From contig JAISJB010000001.1 in the NCBI GenBank assembly GCA_031261715.1, forward strand, positions 186,001-250,000: DNA of 64,000 nt. Direction: 5' to 3'. The notes beneath the pieces are model-generated. The model saw nothing but the letters and a program-made list of their open reading frames with translations. It was not told the DNA's origin and did no database searches. Shown piece after piece: positions 8,936 through 19,301 of this stretch (the first letter of the stretch is position 1; each line of letters opens with the position of its first letter). The translations under genes and the position numbers were made by a program. The DNA comes from Endomicrobium sp. GTDB taxonomy: Bacteria > Elusimicrobiota > Endomicrobiia > Endomicrobiales > Endomicrobiaceae.

Positions 8936-10600
8936 TTATCTTTTAAAAATTTTTTTAAGTTCTGTTATTGATATTTTATGAGAAGTAGGCCTACCATGAG
9001 GACATGCAAATGGATCTTTACATTCAAAAAGTTTACTAATCAACTTTATTATTTCGCTATTAGAAAGTTGATCATTAGCTCTAATACTAGTGTGACATGA
9101 ATGTGATACAATTGTAGTAATTAATAAATTAAATGTATAATTTTTATTATGTTGTATTTTAAATAATATTTTCATAACTATATTTTTTATTAAAGATACA
9201 TTTCCTAATGCTGCTGGATACCCAGTTATTTTAAAAGCATTTTTACCAAATTCTTCAATATATATTCCTAACTTATTAAAAATATGTAAATTATCTTTAA
9301 TTTGATTAGAGAGACTAATAGAAGTATCAAAAATTTCTGGTATTAGCATTTTTTGTACTATAATACTATGATTTTCTAATTCAGTAAGATATTGTTCGTA
9401 TTGTATTCTTTCAGATACTGAATGTTGATCAAATATGTATATATTTTGATCTTTACTATTTTCTAAAATGAAATAAATATTAAAAATTTGGCCTATAACT
9501 TTAAGATACTTAATATTATTTGACCATAATTCTTTTAGTGAGGTGTTGTTATTCCCAATAAGTATTTTACTTGTAGGCTTATACGCAGTATTAGCCGTAG
9601 ATATAGATAAAAAATTATGATAATTAAGTTTATTGATTAAATTTTTATAAATAAACTCACATATTAAATCTTCTTTAAGTAATTTTACTTCATGTTTCAT
9701 TGGATGTATATTAACATCAATTTCATCTGCATTAATATCAAGATATATTAATATACCAGGATGTTTATTATGTGGAATAAATTGTTTATAAGCTTGATAA
9801 ATGCAAAGTTTAAGTAATTTCGTATACTTTACAGGTCTTGAGTTAACAAATAAATACTGAAATTTATTATGATTTAATGAATCATTTTTATCTGTGTAAT
9901 ATATATCTAAAAACATCTTATTTTGACTAATATTTAGATTATGTAATCTTTTACCAAAATCATTACCTAAAATATTTATTATTCTATTTATTCTATTATT
10001 AACAGAAGTTGTAAATAATATTAATTTAGATTCATTAAATAATTTAAAATTTATATTATAATTCGCAATGGCAAATTTTTCAATATATTGAAGAATTTTA
10101 ATAAATTCTGTAGAATTAGTTTTAAGAAATTTCTGTCTGACTGGTATATTATAAAATAAGTCTTCAACTTCAACTATTGTTCCTGTTTGTCCATACCAAG
10201 GACTTATTTTAATATTATAATTATCATGGTTGCATAGTTCCCAACCAGATAATGCATTTGCTTGTCTAGTTTTCATTGTCAACTTTGATACAGTGATTAT
10301 AGCGGCAAGCGCCTCTCCTCTAAATCCTAATGATGTAATATGCCATAAATCATCAAAGGTTCTGATTTTACTAGTTGCATGTTGTCTTATAGACAGTTCT
10401 AGATCTTTTTTATTCATACCACAACCATTGTCAATAACTCGTATAAATTTTTTACCTGATTGTTTTATTTCTATATTTATATAACTAGATTTAGCATCTA
10501 AAGCATTTTCTACAAGTTCTTTAACAACATTAAATGGACTCTCTATAATTTCCCCAGATGAAATTTTATTTATTGTATCTTTGGATAATATTTTGATCAT
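8936..10600 (-). CDS. mutL: DNA mismatch repair protein MutL
   Basis: GHKL-ATPase that links MutS mismatch recognition to strand incision. N-terminal motifs: NVVKELVENALDA near 24, DNGCGMNKKDLELSIRQHATSKI, GFRGEALAAI. The C-terminal part holds FDQHSVSERIQYE, which fits the DQHAx2Ex4E endonuclease motif of MutL proteins from bacteria without MutH (Ala replaced by Ser), and the CPHGRP motif near the end that completes the metal site. So this MutL probably nicks DNA itself. The 554 aa reflect a shortened linker. It sits 11 bases after mutS. Retention of mismatch repair is notable in a compact genome. Confidence 0.95.
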   Translation of the reverse strand: MIKILSKDTINKISSGEIIESPFNVVKELVENALDAKSSYINIEIKQSGKKFIRVIDNGCGMNKKDLELSIRQHATSKIRTFDDLWHITSLGFRGEALAAIITVSKLTMKTRQANALSGWELCNHDNYNIKISPWYGQTGTIVEVEDLFYNIPVRQKFLKTNSTEFIKILQYIEKFAIANYNINFKLFNESKLILFTTSVNNRINRIINILGNDFGKRLHNLNISQNKMFLDIYYTDKNDSLNHNKFQYLFVNSRPVKYTKLLKLCIYQAYKQFIPHNKHPGILIYLDINADEIDVNIHPMKHEVKLLKEDLICEFIYKNLINKLNYHNFLSISTANTAYKPTSKILIGNNNTSLKELWSNNIKYLKVIGQIFNIYFILENSKDQNIYIFDQHSVSERIQYEQYLTELENHSIIVQKMLIPEIFDTSISLSNQIKDNLHIFNKLGIYIEEFGKNAFKITGYPAALGNVSLIKNIVMKILFKIQHNKNYTFNLLITTIVSHSCHTSIRANDQLSNSEIIKLISKLFECKDPFACPHGRPTSHKISITELKKIFKR

Positions 10601-10611
10601 AATTATTTCGT

Positions 10612-13185
10612 TTATATGTTAGTAACTTTACTTTGTAAGTCACTTAATACAGAAAGCGCTTCTAGTGGTTTCATATTATTTAAGTTTATATTTTTTAATG
10701 TATTTATAATAAATGTCATAGTACTTTTTGTTAATGTTTGATTTATTGTACTTGTTTTAAGTATGCTATTTAAAATTTTATATGCTCGTTCTATAATTGG
10801 CATTGGCATACCGGCAAGTTTTGCTACATGTATACCATATGAATGATCAGCACATCCTTCTTTAATTTTATACAAAAATTTTATATCTTCTTTGTCTTCT
10901 TGCACGTTAATACTATAATGTTTCACTCCTTGAATATCTTTAGTAAAATTTTTTAATTCAAGATAATGTGTAGCAAATAATACTTTAATATTGTTATTTT
11001 TATTAAACGCTAAAAATTCTATTATTGCTAAAGCAATTGCTATTCCATCATAAATTGAAGTTCCTCTACCAACTTCATCTAAAATAATAAGGCTTCGTTG
11101 AGTATATTGATTTAAAATGATAGAAGTTTCAAGCATTTCTAACATAAAAGTAGATTCTCCAGCAGTGATGTTATCACTTGCACCTATTCTAGTAAAAATT
11201 CTATCTATGATCCCTATTTTGGCTTTTTCAGCTGGAACAAAGGAGCCAATTTGTGCCATTATTGTAATGAGAGCAATTTGCCTTACATACGTTGATTTAC
11301 CAGCCATATTTGGTCCAGTTAATATCATTACTCTTAAGTCATTATTAAAAAATATATCATTACTAATAAAATCACCATTTTTTAATATACGTTCTATCAC
11401 AGGATGTCTACCAGCTTTAATAGATAATTCTTTACCTCTTGTTACTACAGGACAAATATAATGATATTTTATTGCGTTCATTGCAAAGCAACAAAATATA
11501 TCTACTTTTGAAATAATATTAGAAATATTTAGAATATCTTTAATAAAATTAGCTATTTCTTTTAATAATAATCTAAAAAGATGATTTTCTAATCTAAAAA
11601 CTTGTTCTTGAATAAAATAGATTTGTTCTTCAAGCTTTTTTAATTCTAAAGTTATATAGCGTTCACTATTACAAGTTGTTTGTTTACGTATGTAATCTTT
11701 TGGAATTTTGTTACTAATTAATTTACTTTTACTTATTTCGATATAGTAACCTAAAATTGAAGTATATTTAATTTTAAGAGTAGTTATTCCAGACCGTAGC
11801 TGTTCTTTTATTTCTAACTTTACTATATCATGTTTTATATTAAGCACTCTACTTTTTAATTTATCAAGTTCATCATTCAAACCATTGTTAATTGTATTAC
11901 CATCATTTAAAGAGTTATTGGAAACTTCATCATGTAAATATAACGATATTTGGTTTATTATTTTGTTAATATTCAAAAGCAATATGTTAAATTTAGGTGT
12001 ATTATATAGCTGTAGCAGTTTACTAATATTACATATTGATTTTAATGAATTTTTTAAAATAATTAGTTCTCTTGGGGTTACAGTGTCAGATAATATTCTT
12101 GCAGCTATTCTTTCTATATCGTAAATTTCTTTAAGTTGTTTAATTATTTGCTCACGTAAGATATTATTTTGTATAAAAAAATTTACACAACGTTGTCTTT
12201 CTTTTATTTGAGAAATATTTAGTATAGGCTTAAGAATCCATTGACGTAATGTTCTAGCTCCACTAGATGTTTTAGTTGTATCTAACATAGACAATAGTGA
12301 AGTGTTATCTCTATTATTGTAATATATAGAATTTACAATCTCAAGATGTCTGATTGTATTTGAATCTAGATACATAAAATCTTTATTTTTAATATATTCT
12401 ATTTTAGAAAAAATTAAAATGCTTTTAGATTGCATTTCTTGCATATACGCAAGTAGTGCTCCGCATACACAAATAACTTGATTATCATTTAATTCGAACT
12501 TTTTTAAACTATTGTATCCAAATATTTTTAATATAACTTTTATACATCTATCAAGAGTAAAAAAAGAATTATTTATCTTGGAAATTAAAATTTTATGCTT
12601 TGATGCTAACTCAAAAATCTCATTATTAGTAGTATAATTATCTGGTATTAATATTTCACTAGGATTGTATTTACATATATCATTTTCAATGTATTTATAA
12701 GATGTTTTATAAGTAAAGAATCTACCAGTTGAGATGTCTGCTATAGCATACACAATACAAAGAGATTTTTTATTAATCATCATTGACATCAGATAATTAT
12801 TAATTTTTGAATCCAATAAAACGTCTTCTAAAATCATTCCTGGAGTTATGACTTTTGTTACTATACGTTTTATCAGTCCTGATTTTGTTTGTGATGTATT
12901 AATTCTTGATTTATTCTCTTGTTCGCATATAGCAACTTTAAATCCAGCTTTAATAAGTTTTTTAAGATATGAATGTAGTGAATTATGTGGCACTCCACAC
13001 ATTGGAATGCCACATCTTTGTGTAAGTACAATGTTTAATATAGGAGATACAAGGATAGCATCATTAGCAAACATTTCATAAAAATCTCCCAATCTAAATA
13101 GTAAGATCACTTCTAAATATTTACTTTTAATATCCCAATATTGTTTCATTAAAGGAGTTAATTCATTAGTTTTCTTATTATCCAT
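10612..13185 (-). CDS. mutS: DNA mismatch repair protein MutS
   Basis: Mismatch-recognition ATPase, full length at 857 aa. The N-terminal mismatch-binding motif is present as RLGDFYEMFANDA near residue 31 (Phe-X-Glu), followed by GIPMCGVPHNS. The C-terminal ABC-type ATPase has Walker A GPNMAGKSTYVRQ, ASDNITAGESTFMLEM, Walker B SLIILDEVGRGTSIYDGIAIA and LFATHYLEL. All core residues appear intact. It is 14 bases downstream of miaB and directly upstream of mutL, so the two partners are probably made together. Confidence 0.97.
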   Translation of the reverse strand: MDNKKTNELTPLMKQYWDIKSKYLEVILLFRLGDFYEMFANDAILVSPILNIVLTQRCGIPMCGVPHNSLHSYLKKLIKAGFKVAICEQENKSRINTSQTKSGLIKRIVTKVITPGMILEDVLLDSKINNYLMSMMINKKSLCIVYAIADISTGRFFTYKTSYKYIENDICKYNPSEILIPDNYTTNNEIFELASKHKILISKINNSFFTLDRCIKVILKIFGYNSLKKFELNDNQVICVCGALLAYMQEMQSKSILIFSKIEYIKNKDFMYLDSNTIRHLEIVNSIYYNNRDNTSLLSMLDTTKTSSGARTLRQWILKPILNISQIKERQRCVNFFIQNNILREQIIKQLKEIYDIERIAARILSDTVTPRELIILKNSLKSICNISKLLQLYNTPKFNILLLNINKIINQISLYLHDEVSNNSLNDGNTINNGLNDELDKLKSRVLNIKHDIVKLEIKEQLRSGITTLKIKYTSILGYYIEISKSKLISNKIPKDYIRKQTTCNSERYITLELKKLEEQIYFIQEQVFRLENHLFRLLLKEIANFIKDILNISNIISKVDIFCCFAMNAIKYHYICPVVTRGKELSIKAGRHPVIERILKNGDFISNDIFFNNDLRVMILTGPNMAGKSTYVRQIALITIMAQIGSFVPAEKAKIGIIDRIFTRIGASDNITAGESTFMLEMLETSIILNQYTQRSLIILDEVGRGTSIYDGIAIALAIIEFLAFNKNNNIKVLFATHYLELKNFTKDIQGVKHYSINVQEDKEDIKFLYKIKEGCADHSYGIHVAKLAGMPMPIIERAYKILNSILKTSTINQTLTKSTMTFIINTLKNINLNNMKPLEALSVLSDLQSKVTNI

Positions 13186-13199
13186 TTTTACAATATCAT

Positions 13200-14489
13200 T
13201 TATTCGTTTAAGATTGTATTACCAAATAAAGATGTGCCTTTAATATTTATAATTTTAACATTAATTATTTGACCAATATGAATATTATTATGTGTACTAT
13301 TTATTGTTATAAATGTCTTATATCCGTGATAAGTTGTAGCTTCTATACTATTATGATTTAGTTTATCAATTAAAACTTCCTGTGTAGACCCTATCATTTG
13401 AGATGCTAGTGCCAAAGAAATTTTATTTGACTCTTCAAGAATAATTTTATGCCTGCGTTGTTTTTCTAAGTATGATATATTATCATGTATTTTTGATGCA
13501 CTTGTATATGGTCGTTGTGAATATTTAAAAACATATACTTTTCCAAATTTTATTTTTCTAATGGCATTTAAAGTTTTATTGAAATCTTCTTCTGTTTCAT
13601 TTGGAAAACCTACTATAACATCAGTTGTTATATTTATAGATGGTATTGCAATTCTTAATTTATTAATTAAATTTATATATTGTTCATAATTATATTTACG
13701 ATTCATTTTATATAGAATTTTATCAGAACCTGATTGTATTGGTAAATGTATGTGAGGACATATTTTTGGAATTACAGACATTGCATGTATTAAATCATCA
13801 TTTAAATCTTTTGGATGATTAGTCATAAATCTTATTCTCATAAGTTTTTCGATTGTTGCAATCTTTCTAAGTAATTGTGTAAAAGTTACTCCATGATTAC
13901 TATATGAATTTACATTTTGTCCTAATAATATTATTTCTCTTGCTCCACTTTGAACCATAAATGTACATTTATTAAATATATCTTGATAATGAAAACTTAC
14001 TTCTTTGCCTCTAACAAATGGAACTATACAATATGAACAATAATTATTACATCCTTTTGCAATAGCAAGATATCTGATAATTGAAGATTTAATATATACA
14101 TTTTTAATGTAGTTAGGTTTATATTGATACAAGAATTTCATAATTGTTAAAACTGTACGTTTCATATTGTTAGTATCATTTCTTCCTATAATTAAATCAA
14201 TATTTTTGAAACGTTTTTTAAGTTGCAGTTGTAAATGTTCAGCCATACATCCAATAACAATTATTTTGTTATTTTTGTATTTTATTAAACGACCCAAATA
14301 AGAAAAAGCTTTTTGTTCTGCATGTTTTCTTACAGAACAAGTATTAACAATAACGATGTTTGCGTTACGAATATTCTGTACTTTCAATAAGCCATAATTC
14401 AAAAGATACATATTGAGCATTTCAGATTCATAAACATTCATTTGACATCCCATTGTATAAATAAAGAAAGTTAATTTGTGTTCATTCAT
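13200..14489 (-). CDS. miaB: tRNA-2-methylthio-N6-dimethylallyladenosine synthase MiaB
   Basis: Radical-SAM methylthiotransferase that converts i6A37 to ms2i6A37 in tRNA. N-terminal UPF0004 domain has the three auxiliary-cluster cysteines (MGCQMN, VNTCSVRKHAEQK, VIGCMAE). The radical-SAM core follows with CNNYCSYCIVPFVRG near residue 145, and the C-terminus has a TRAM-like RNA-binding segment. Length 429 aa is normal. MtaB and RimO are paralogs with the same layout; the VNTCSVRKHAEQK and VRGKE pattern favours MiaB, as does miaA in the same run. It lies 9 bases downstream of lon. Confidence 0.93.
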   Translation of the reverse strand: MNEHKLTFFIYTMGCQMNVYESEMLNMYLLNYGLLKVQNIRNANIVIVNTCSVRKHAEQKAFSYLGRLIKYKNNKIIVIGCMAEHLQLQLKKRFKNIDLIIGRNDTNNMKRTVLTIMKFLYQYKPNYIKNVYIKSSIIRYLAIAKGCNNYCSYCIVPFVRGKEVSFHYQDIFNKCTFMVQSGAREIILLGQNVNSYSNHGVTFTQLLRKIATIEKLMRIRFMTNHPKDLNDDLIHAMSVIPKICPHIHLPIQSGSDKILYKMNRKYNYEQYINLINKLRIAIPSINITTDVIVGFPNETEEDFNKTLNAIRKIKFGKVYVFKYSQRPYTSASKIHDNISYLEKQRRHKIILEESNKISLALASQMIGSTQEVLIDKLNHNSIEATTYHGYKTFITINSTHNNIHIGQIINVKIINIKGTSLFGNTILNE

Positions 14490-14498
14490 TTTAATAAT

Positions 14499-16853
14499 CT
14501 ATAATTTTATAGCAATAGGAATAACTTCATCCATATGTGCAACAGTTATTATATGTATTTTCTTTTTAACTTCTTTTGGAATATCTACTAAATCTCTATT
14601 ATTACTTATAGGACATAATACAACTTTTATACCTTCTCTATATGCAGCAAGTATTTTTTCTTTTAGACCTCCTATTCCTAGTATCCTTCCTCTTAATGTT
14701 ACTTCTCCTGTCATTGCAATTTTACTTTTTACAGGTTTATTCATACAAATAGATGCTAACGCTGTTGCTATTGCTATACCTGCACTTGGGCCATCTTTAG
14801 GGACTGCTCCTTCTGGAACATGAAGATGGAATTCTGTTTCTTCAAATATAGAATCATTTATATTAAATTTTGTTATAATCGATCTAACATACGTTAAAGC
14901 AGCTTGAGCTGATTCTTTCATTACATCTCCAAGTTTGCCAGTAAGAACTAAAGGATTTTTTCCTTTCATTTTATTTACTTCTATTGTTAGTACTTCTCCT
15001 CCGAATTCTGTCCAAGCTAAGCCTGTTACAACGCCTATATCATTTTCTGATATACGTTCTCTTGTATACTGAGCTATTCCTAAGTATTTATTAAGATTTT
15101 TAGGAGTTATTATTGTTAAATTAGATTTCTTATTCTTTTCGAAATACATAACAACTTTTCTACATATATTAGCAATTTCTCTAGTTAAATTGCGAACGCC
15201 AGCTTCACGTGTATAGTTTTCAATTAAAGACTGTAAAGCATTATTAGAAATAGTTAATTCATGGTCTTTTAATCCATGTTCTGTAGTTTGCTTAGGTATG
15301 ATAAAATTTTTGGCTATAAAATACTTTTCTGTATCTGTATATCCTGAAAATCTTATAAATTCCAATCTATCAAGTAATGTCTCTGGAATAGTAGTTAAAG
15401 TATTAGCCGTTGCTATAAACATAACATTTGATAAATCAAAATTTATATCTATATAATGATCATTAAATGCATAATTTTGTTCTGGATCAAGTATTTCCAG
15501 CAAAGCTGCTGATGGATCACTACGCCAATCTAAGCCAATTTTATCTATTTCATCTAATAGAAATACTGGATTATTAGCTTGTGCTCTTCTTATAGATTGG
15601 ATAATTTTACCTGGCATAGCTCCTATATAAGTACGCCTATGCCCTCTCATTTCAGATTCGTCTTTGATGCCACCCATAGAAATCCTTACAAAGTTTCTTC
15701 CTAAACTATTTGCTATTGATTTAGCAATAGATGTTTTTCCAACACCTGGTGGGCCAACAAAACATAAAATGGGGCCCTTGATTTTATTGACTCGTGATAA
15801 GACAGCAAGATATTCTAATATTCTATCCTTAACTTTTTGTAATCCATAATGATCTTTATTTAATATTTTTTCAGCTCTTATAATATCTAAATTATCACTA
15901 GTTGCTTTTAACCATGGTAATTCTAAAAGCCAATCTAAGTAGGTTCTTATTACAGTTGCTTCTGGTGAAATTAGCATCATTTTTTCTAATCTTTTAATTT
16001 CTTTTTCTGCAATGCCTTGAACATTTTTTGGAATTTCAGTTTTATTAAATTTTTCTCTTAATTCATCTATATCTTTCTGTATATCATCTTTTTGTTTTAG
16101 CTCCTTTTGAATAGCTTTAAGTTGTTCAGTAAGGTAATACTCTTTTTGTGTTTTTTCTATTTGATTTCTCACTCTAGCTTGAATACGTTTTTCAATATTC
16201 AATATTTCTATTTCTTTATTCAGTATTTGAATTAGTTTTTCTAAACGTTTAATTGGATTAATTAGTTCTAAAAGAATTTGTTTGTCAATATTTTTAATAA
16301 CTAAATGTGAAGCGATAGTATCAGCGAGTTTGGATGGATCTTCAATATTGCCAACTGATACTGACAATTCAATTGGTATTCTAGGATTTAACTTGATATA
16401 TTGTTCAAATAATGAAATTGAATGTCTCATAATAGCTTCAATTTCTGTAGTATGTTCAATTTTTTCAGCAAATATTTTCAAACCAACTTCAATATAACCT
16501 TTATCATTTAATTTAAAATCTGTCCATTGAGCGCGATTAATTCCTTCTAATAAGGCTTTTAGTGTATTATCTGGCATTTTTAAAATTTGAAGAATTTCAC
16601 ATACAGTACCAACATTATATATATCGTTTGGATTTGGATCTTCGATTTGTATATTTTTTTGAGTTACAATAAAAATCAATCTACTCATAGACATAGCTTC
16701 TTCTAGAGCTTTTACTGATTTATTACGACCTATTGATAAAGGTAATACCATAGCTGGATAGATAATTATATCTCTTACGGGAAGAAGAGGAAGAGAGTCT
16801 GGAATATTTACATTATCGTTTTTTTCACTTTTAAATTTTTCTATCTCACTCAT
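14499..16853 (-). CDS. lon: ATP-dependent protease Lon
   Basis: Homohexameric AAA+ serine protease that degrades misfolded and regulatory proteins. The 784 aa show the LonA layout: N-terminal substrate domain ([17 protein letters not shown] near 23), coiled-coil stretch around 190-260, AAA+ module with Walker [14 protein letters not shown] and Walker [12 protein letters not shown], and the protease domain with Ser in [11 protein letters not shown] and Lys in [10 protein letters not shown], so the Ser-Lys dyad is intact. Its ATG overlaps the clpX stop codon (ATGA), which suggests translational coupling. Confidence 0.97.
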   Translation of the reverse strand: MSEIEKFKSEKNDNVNIPDSLPLLPVRDIIIYPAMVLPLSIGRNKSVKALEEAMSMSRLIFIVTQKNIQIEDPNPNDIYNVGTVCEILQILKMPDNTLKALLEGINRAQWTDFKLNDKGYIEVGLKIFAEKIEHTTEIEAIMRHSISLFEQYIKLNPRIPIELSVSVGNIEDPSKLADTIASHLVIKNIDKQILLELINPIKRLEKLIQILNKEIEILNIEKRIQARVRNQIEKTQKEYYLTEQLKAIQKELKQKDDIQKDIDELREKFNKTEIPKNVQGIAEKEIKRLEKMMLISPEATVIRTYLDWLLELPWLKATSDNLDIIRAEKILNKDHYGLQKVKDRILEYLAVLSRVNKIKGPILCFVGPPGVGKTSIAKSIANSLGRNFVRISMGGIKDESEMRGHRRTYIGAMPGKIIQSIRRAQANNPVFLLDEIDKIGLDWRSDPSAALLEILDPEQNYAFNDHYIDINFDLSNVMFIATANTLTTIPETLLDRLEFIRFSGYTDTEKYFIAKNFIIPKQTTEHGLKDHELTISNNALQSLIENYTREAGVRNLTREIANICRKVVMYFEKNKKSNLTIITPKNLNKYLGIAQYTRERISENDIGVVTGLAWTEFGGEVLTIEVNKMKGKNPLVLTGKLGDVMKESAQAALTYVRSIITKFNINDSIFEETEFHLHVPEGAVPKDGPSAGIAIATALASICMNKPVKSKIAMTGEVTLRGRILGIGGLKEKILAAYREGIKVVLCPISNNRDLVDIPKEVKKKIHIITVAHMDEVIPIAIKL

Positions 16854-17992
16854 GTCATCTCCTTACTATTTTTATAAAAAATCTTTATATTTTTGTTATT
16901 CTCTATAGATTTAGATGTAATACAAACTTTTGAAATTAATTTATTATCTGGGATCTCAAACATAATATCACATAATAAATTTTCAATAGTTGAGATTAAT
17001 CCACGTGCTCCAGTTTTTTTCTGTAACGCTATATGAGCTATTTTAGTTAAAGCATCTTTATGAAATTCCAGTTCAATATCTTCAAATTGAAATAATTGTT
17101 TATATTGTTTAATCAAAGAATTTTTAGGTTTTATTAAAATATCTACCAAATTATTAATAGATAAATTATCTAGAATAGATATTATTGGGATTCTACTTAT
17201 AAATTCTGGAATTAATCCAAATTTTATTAAATCTGTACTATCAATTCTACAATATGATGAACATTGACTATTTTCAGCTAGATTTTCTTGAATAAAGCCG
17301 AGCTGAGATTTTTTGTTTAAGCGTGTATTGATTATATTATCAAGTCCTTCAAAAGAACCACCAAAAATAAATAAAATGTTTGTAGTATCTATTTGAATAA
17401 ATTCTTGTTGAGGGTGTTTTCTCCCACCTTGTGGTGGGACATTAGCAATTGTTCCTTCTATAATCTTTAAAAGTGCTTGTTGTACACCCTCTCCAGACAC
17501 ATCTCTGGTTATTGATGTACTGCAAGATTTTCTAGCAATTTTATCTATTTCGTCTATATAAATAATACCTCGTTCTGCTTTTTTTATATCAAAATGTGCA
17601 TTGTGTATAAGTCTAAGTAATATATTCTCAACATCTTCTCCAACATATCCTGCCTCAGTTAATGTTGTTGCATCTGTTATAGCAAAAGGAACATCTACTA
17701 TTTTTGACAACGTTTTAGCTAATAGAGTTTTACCAGTACCAGTAGGGCCTATAAGTAAAATATTTGCTTTTTGACTTTCAATTAAATTATTTATGAAACG
17801 TAATTTTTTGTAATGATTATAAATAGCAACAGATAAAATTTTTTTCGTTTTTTCTTGACCTATAATATAGTTATCTAAAAAATGTTTAATTTGTTTAGGT
17901 GTAATTAATGTTTTATTATTTAGATTAATATTATTACTATATATTGTATCGTCTTGACAAAATTTATTTTTAAATTGATTACTATTCTTCAT
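16850..17992 (-). CDS. clpX: ClpX unfoldase ATPase lacking the N-terminal zinc-binding domain
   Basis: AAA+ hexamer that unfolds substrates and feeds them to ClpP. Walker [13 protein letters not shown] is at residues 82-93, the pore loop GYVGED, Walker [27 protein letters not shown], a ClpP-docking loop that reads LGF in place of IGF, and sensor 2 [10 protein letters not shown]. The 380 aa lack the usual N-terminal C4 zinc-binding domain: only about 30 residues of non-conserved sequence precede [16 protein letters not shown]. An in-frame TAA lies a few codons upstream of the ATG and clpP ends 14 bases away, so a longer N-terminus is excluded. Substrate or adaptor choice may differ. Confidence 0.93.
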   Translation of the reverse strand: MKNSNQFKNKFCQDDTIYSNNINLNNKTLITPKQIKHFLDNYIIGQEKTKKILSVAIYNHYKKLRFINNLIESQKANILLIGPTGTGKTLLAKTLSKIVDVPFAITDATTLTEAGYVGEDVENILLRLIHNAHFDIKKAERGIIYIDEIDKIARKSCSTSITRDVSGEGVQQALLKIIEGTIANVPPQGGRKHPQQEFIQIDTTNILFIFGGSFEGLDNIINTRLNKKSQLGFIQENLAENSQCSSYCRIDSTDLIKFGLIPEFISRIPIISILDNLSINNLVDILIKPKNSLIKQYKQLFQFEDIELEFHKDALTKIAHIALQKKTGARGLISTIENLLCDIMFEIPDNKLISKVCITSKSIENNKNIKIFYKNSKEMT

Positions 17993-18006
17993 AAATTTTT
18001 ATTACC

Positions 18007-18618
18007 TTATTTAGAATTTATAATTATTTCATCAATAATACCATAACTCTTTGCTTCTTGAGCAGACATATAATAATTTCTTTCTATATCTTTTAATACT
18101 TGTTTTATACTTCTACCAGTATGTTTAGAAATTATCTTAACAATCATTTGTTTTATATAAATTAATTCTTGTGTCTCTATGTTTATATCAGACACAGTTC
18201 CATTTAAGCTACCTTGATATATTAAAGGTTGATGTATCATAATACGAGAATGAGATAATGCATATCTCTTCCCTTTTGTTCCGGCTAATAGCAATATAGC
18301 TCCAAAAGACATTGCTATACCTATACATATAGTACTTATAGGACTTTTCACAAACATCATAGTATCATATATAGCAAGTCCAGCTGATACCATCCCGCCA
18401 GGTGAATTAATATATAAGTGAATTGTTTTATTTGTACTCTCAGAATCTAAATATAGTAACTGAGCTATTAATGAATTAGCTACATTAAGATCAATATTCC
18501 CATTGTTATTACCACCAACAAAAATGATTCTATCTTTAAGTAATCTTGAATACAAATCATATGTAACTGCAGAGCCTTGATTCCATTTTTCTATTACAGT
18601 TGGAATAACCAAAGACAT
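18007..18618 (-). CDS. clpP: ATP-dependent Clp protease proteolytic subunit
   Basis: Serine peptidase that forms the degradation chamber for ClpX. The 203 aa have GGMVSAGLAIYDTM, the catalytic Ser near 104 in GIAMSFGAILLLAG, and the catalytic His near 129 in SRIMIHQPL. At the third triad position the motif reads IERNYYMSAQEA where most ClpP have ERDxFMSAxEA, so the Asp is an Asn (codon AAT at 18076-18078). Asn at this place is known in Listeria ClpP1. A GGAG ribosome-binding site lies 10 bases before the ATG. It heads the clpP-clpX-lon run; no trigger-factor gene precedes it. Confidence 0.94.
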   Translation of the reverse strand: MSLVIPTVIEKWNQGSAVTYDLYSRLLKDRIIFVGGNNNGNIDLNVANSLIAQLLYLDSESTNKTIHLYINSPGGMVSAGLAIYDTMMFVKSPISTICIGIAMSFGAILLLAGTKGKRYALSHSRIMIHQPLIYQGSLNGTVSDINIETQELIYIKQMIVKIISKHTGRSIKQVLKDIERNYYMSAQEAKSYGIIDEIIINSK

Positions 18619-18711
18619 TTTTTCATATCTCCATGTTTTTGCAAATTATATTTATACAAACTTGTCACAATTTGATAAAAATAAATTTTATATTGTATTA
18701 TTATCACTATA

Positions 18712-18797
18712 TGCGGACGGAGGGATTTGAACCCTCAAACTAAAAATTAGTATATGGCCCTAAACCATATGCGTTTGCCATATTTCGCCACGTCCGC
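18712..18797 (-). tRNA. tRNA-Leu(UAG)
   Basis: Folds as a class II tRNA on the minus strand: acceptor GCGGACG/CGTCCGC with discriminator A, anticodon stem TATGG/CCATA around a loop with UAG at 34-36, a long variable arm, and T-arm GAGGG-TTCAAAT-CCCTC. Reads CUN leucine codons. No CCA is encoded. First of a three-tRNA group. Confidence 0.95.
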
Positions 18798-18816
18798 AAT
18801 CACAAACTTTAGTTTG

Positions 18817-18889
18817 TGCGCTGCATAGGACTTGAACCTATAACCTAACGATTAAGAGTCGTTTGCTCTACCAATTGAGCTAGCAGCGC
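18817..18889 (-). tRNA. tRNA-Lys(CUU)
   Basis: Cloverleaf on the minus strand: acceptor GCGCTGC/GCAGCGC with discriminator A, anticodon stem AACGA/TCGTT with loop CTCTTAA giving anticodon CUU, T-arm ATAGG-TTCAAGT-CCTAT. Reads AAG, the less common lysine codon in AT-rich genes. No CCA is encoded. Confidence 0.94.
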
Positions 18890-18903
18890 TTTTGTTAATA
18901 GAC

Positions 18904-18976
18904 AGCCGATGAGAGGATTTGAACCTCTTACTTATTGCTTACGAAGCAATTGCTCTACCAATTGAGCTACATCGGC
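18904..18976 (-). tRNA. tRNA-Thr(CGU)
   Basis: Cloverleaf on the minus strand: acceptor GCCGATG/CATCGGC with discriminator U, anticodon stem ATTGC/GCAAT around TTCGTAA giving anticodon CGU, T-arm AGAGG-TTCAAAT-CCTCT. Reads ACG, a rare codon in this composition. No CCA is encoded. Confidence 0.94.
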
Positions 18977-18987
18977 ATTACTACAAG

Positions 18988-19266
18988 TTAATTCAATTTG
19001 TCATTTTTACCATCATCATATTTAAATTTAAGACACATTTCTAACATTGTTAATAGTAATAACCCTAAATTACTCAGTGCCATGCTAACACTTTTGCTTA
19101 AAAATCCATAAATTAACAATAATGTATTAGCAACAATATACATTATTAACATAGTTAGTGATAAATCTTTGGTAGATCTAGTTTTAATCATTTTGATAAT
19201 TTGTGGAAAAATAGCGCAAAAACATAACGTATTGGCTGTTAAATACAAGCTAGTTGCTAAATTCAT
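18988..19266 (-). CDS. SemiSWEET-like (MtN3/PQ-loop) sugar transporter
   Basis: Small membrane protein of 92 aa with three hydrophobic segments (about residues 3-22, 37-57, 60-80) and a PQ-loop motif FPQIIKMIKTRSTKDLS after the first. This is the plan of bacterial SemiSWEETs, three-helix half-transporters that dimerise and let sugars move down their gradient across the inner membrane. The conserved Pro-Gln and the downstream Asn (NTLLLIYG) are present. Substrate cannot be told from sequence. It stands alone between the tRNA group (12 bases) and nnrD (35 bases). A passive sugar carrier would suit a host-associated cell bathed in sugars. Confidence 0.82.
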   Translation of the reverse strand: MNLATSLYLTANTLCFCAIFPQIIKMIKTRSTKDLSLTMLIMYIVANTLLLIYGFLSKSVSMALSNLGLLLLTMLEMCLKFKYDDGKNDKLN

Positions 19267-19301
19267 AATTTTGACTCCTTTTTTTTATATATCATAAAAT
19301 A

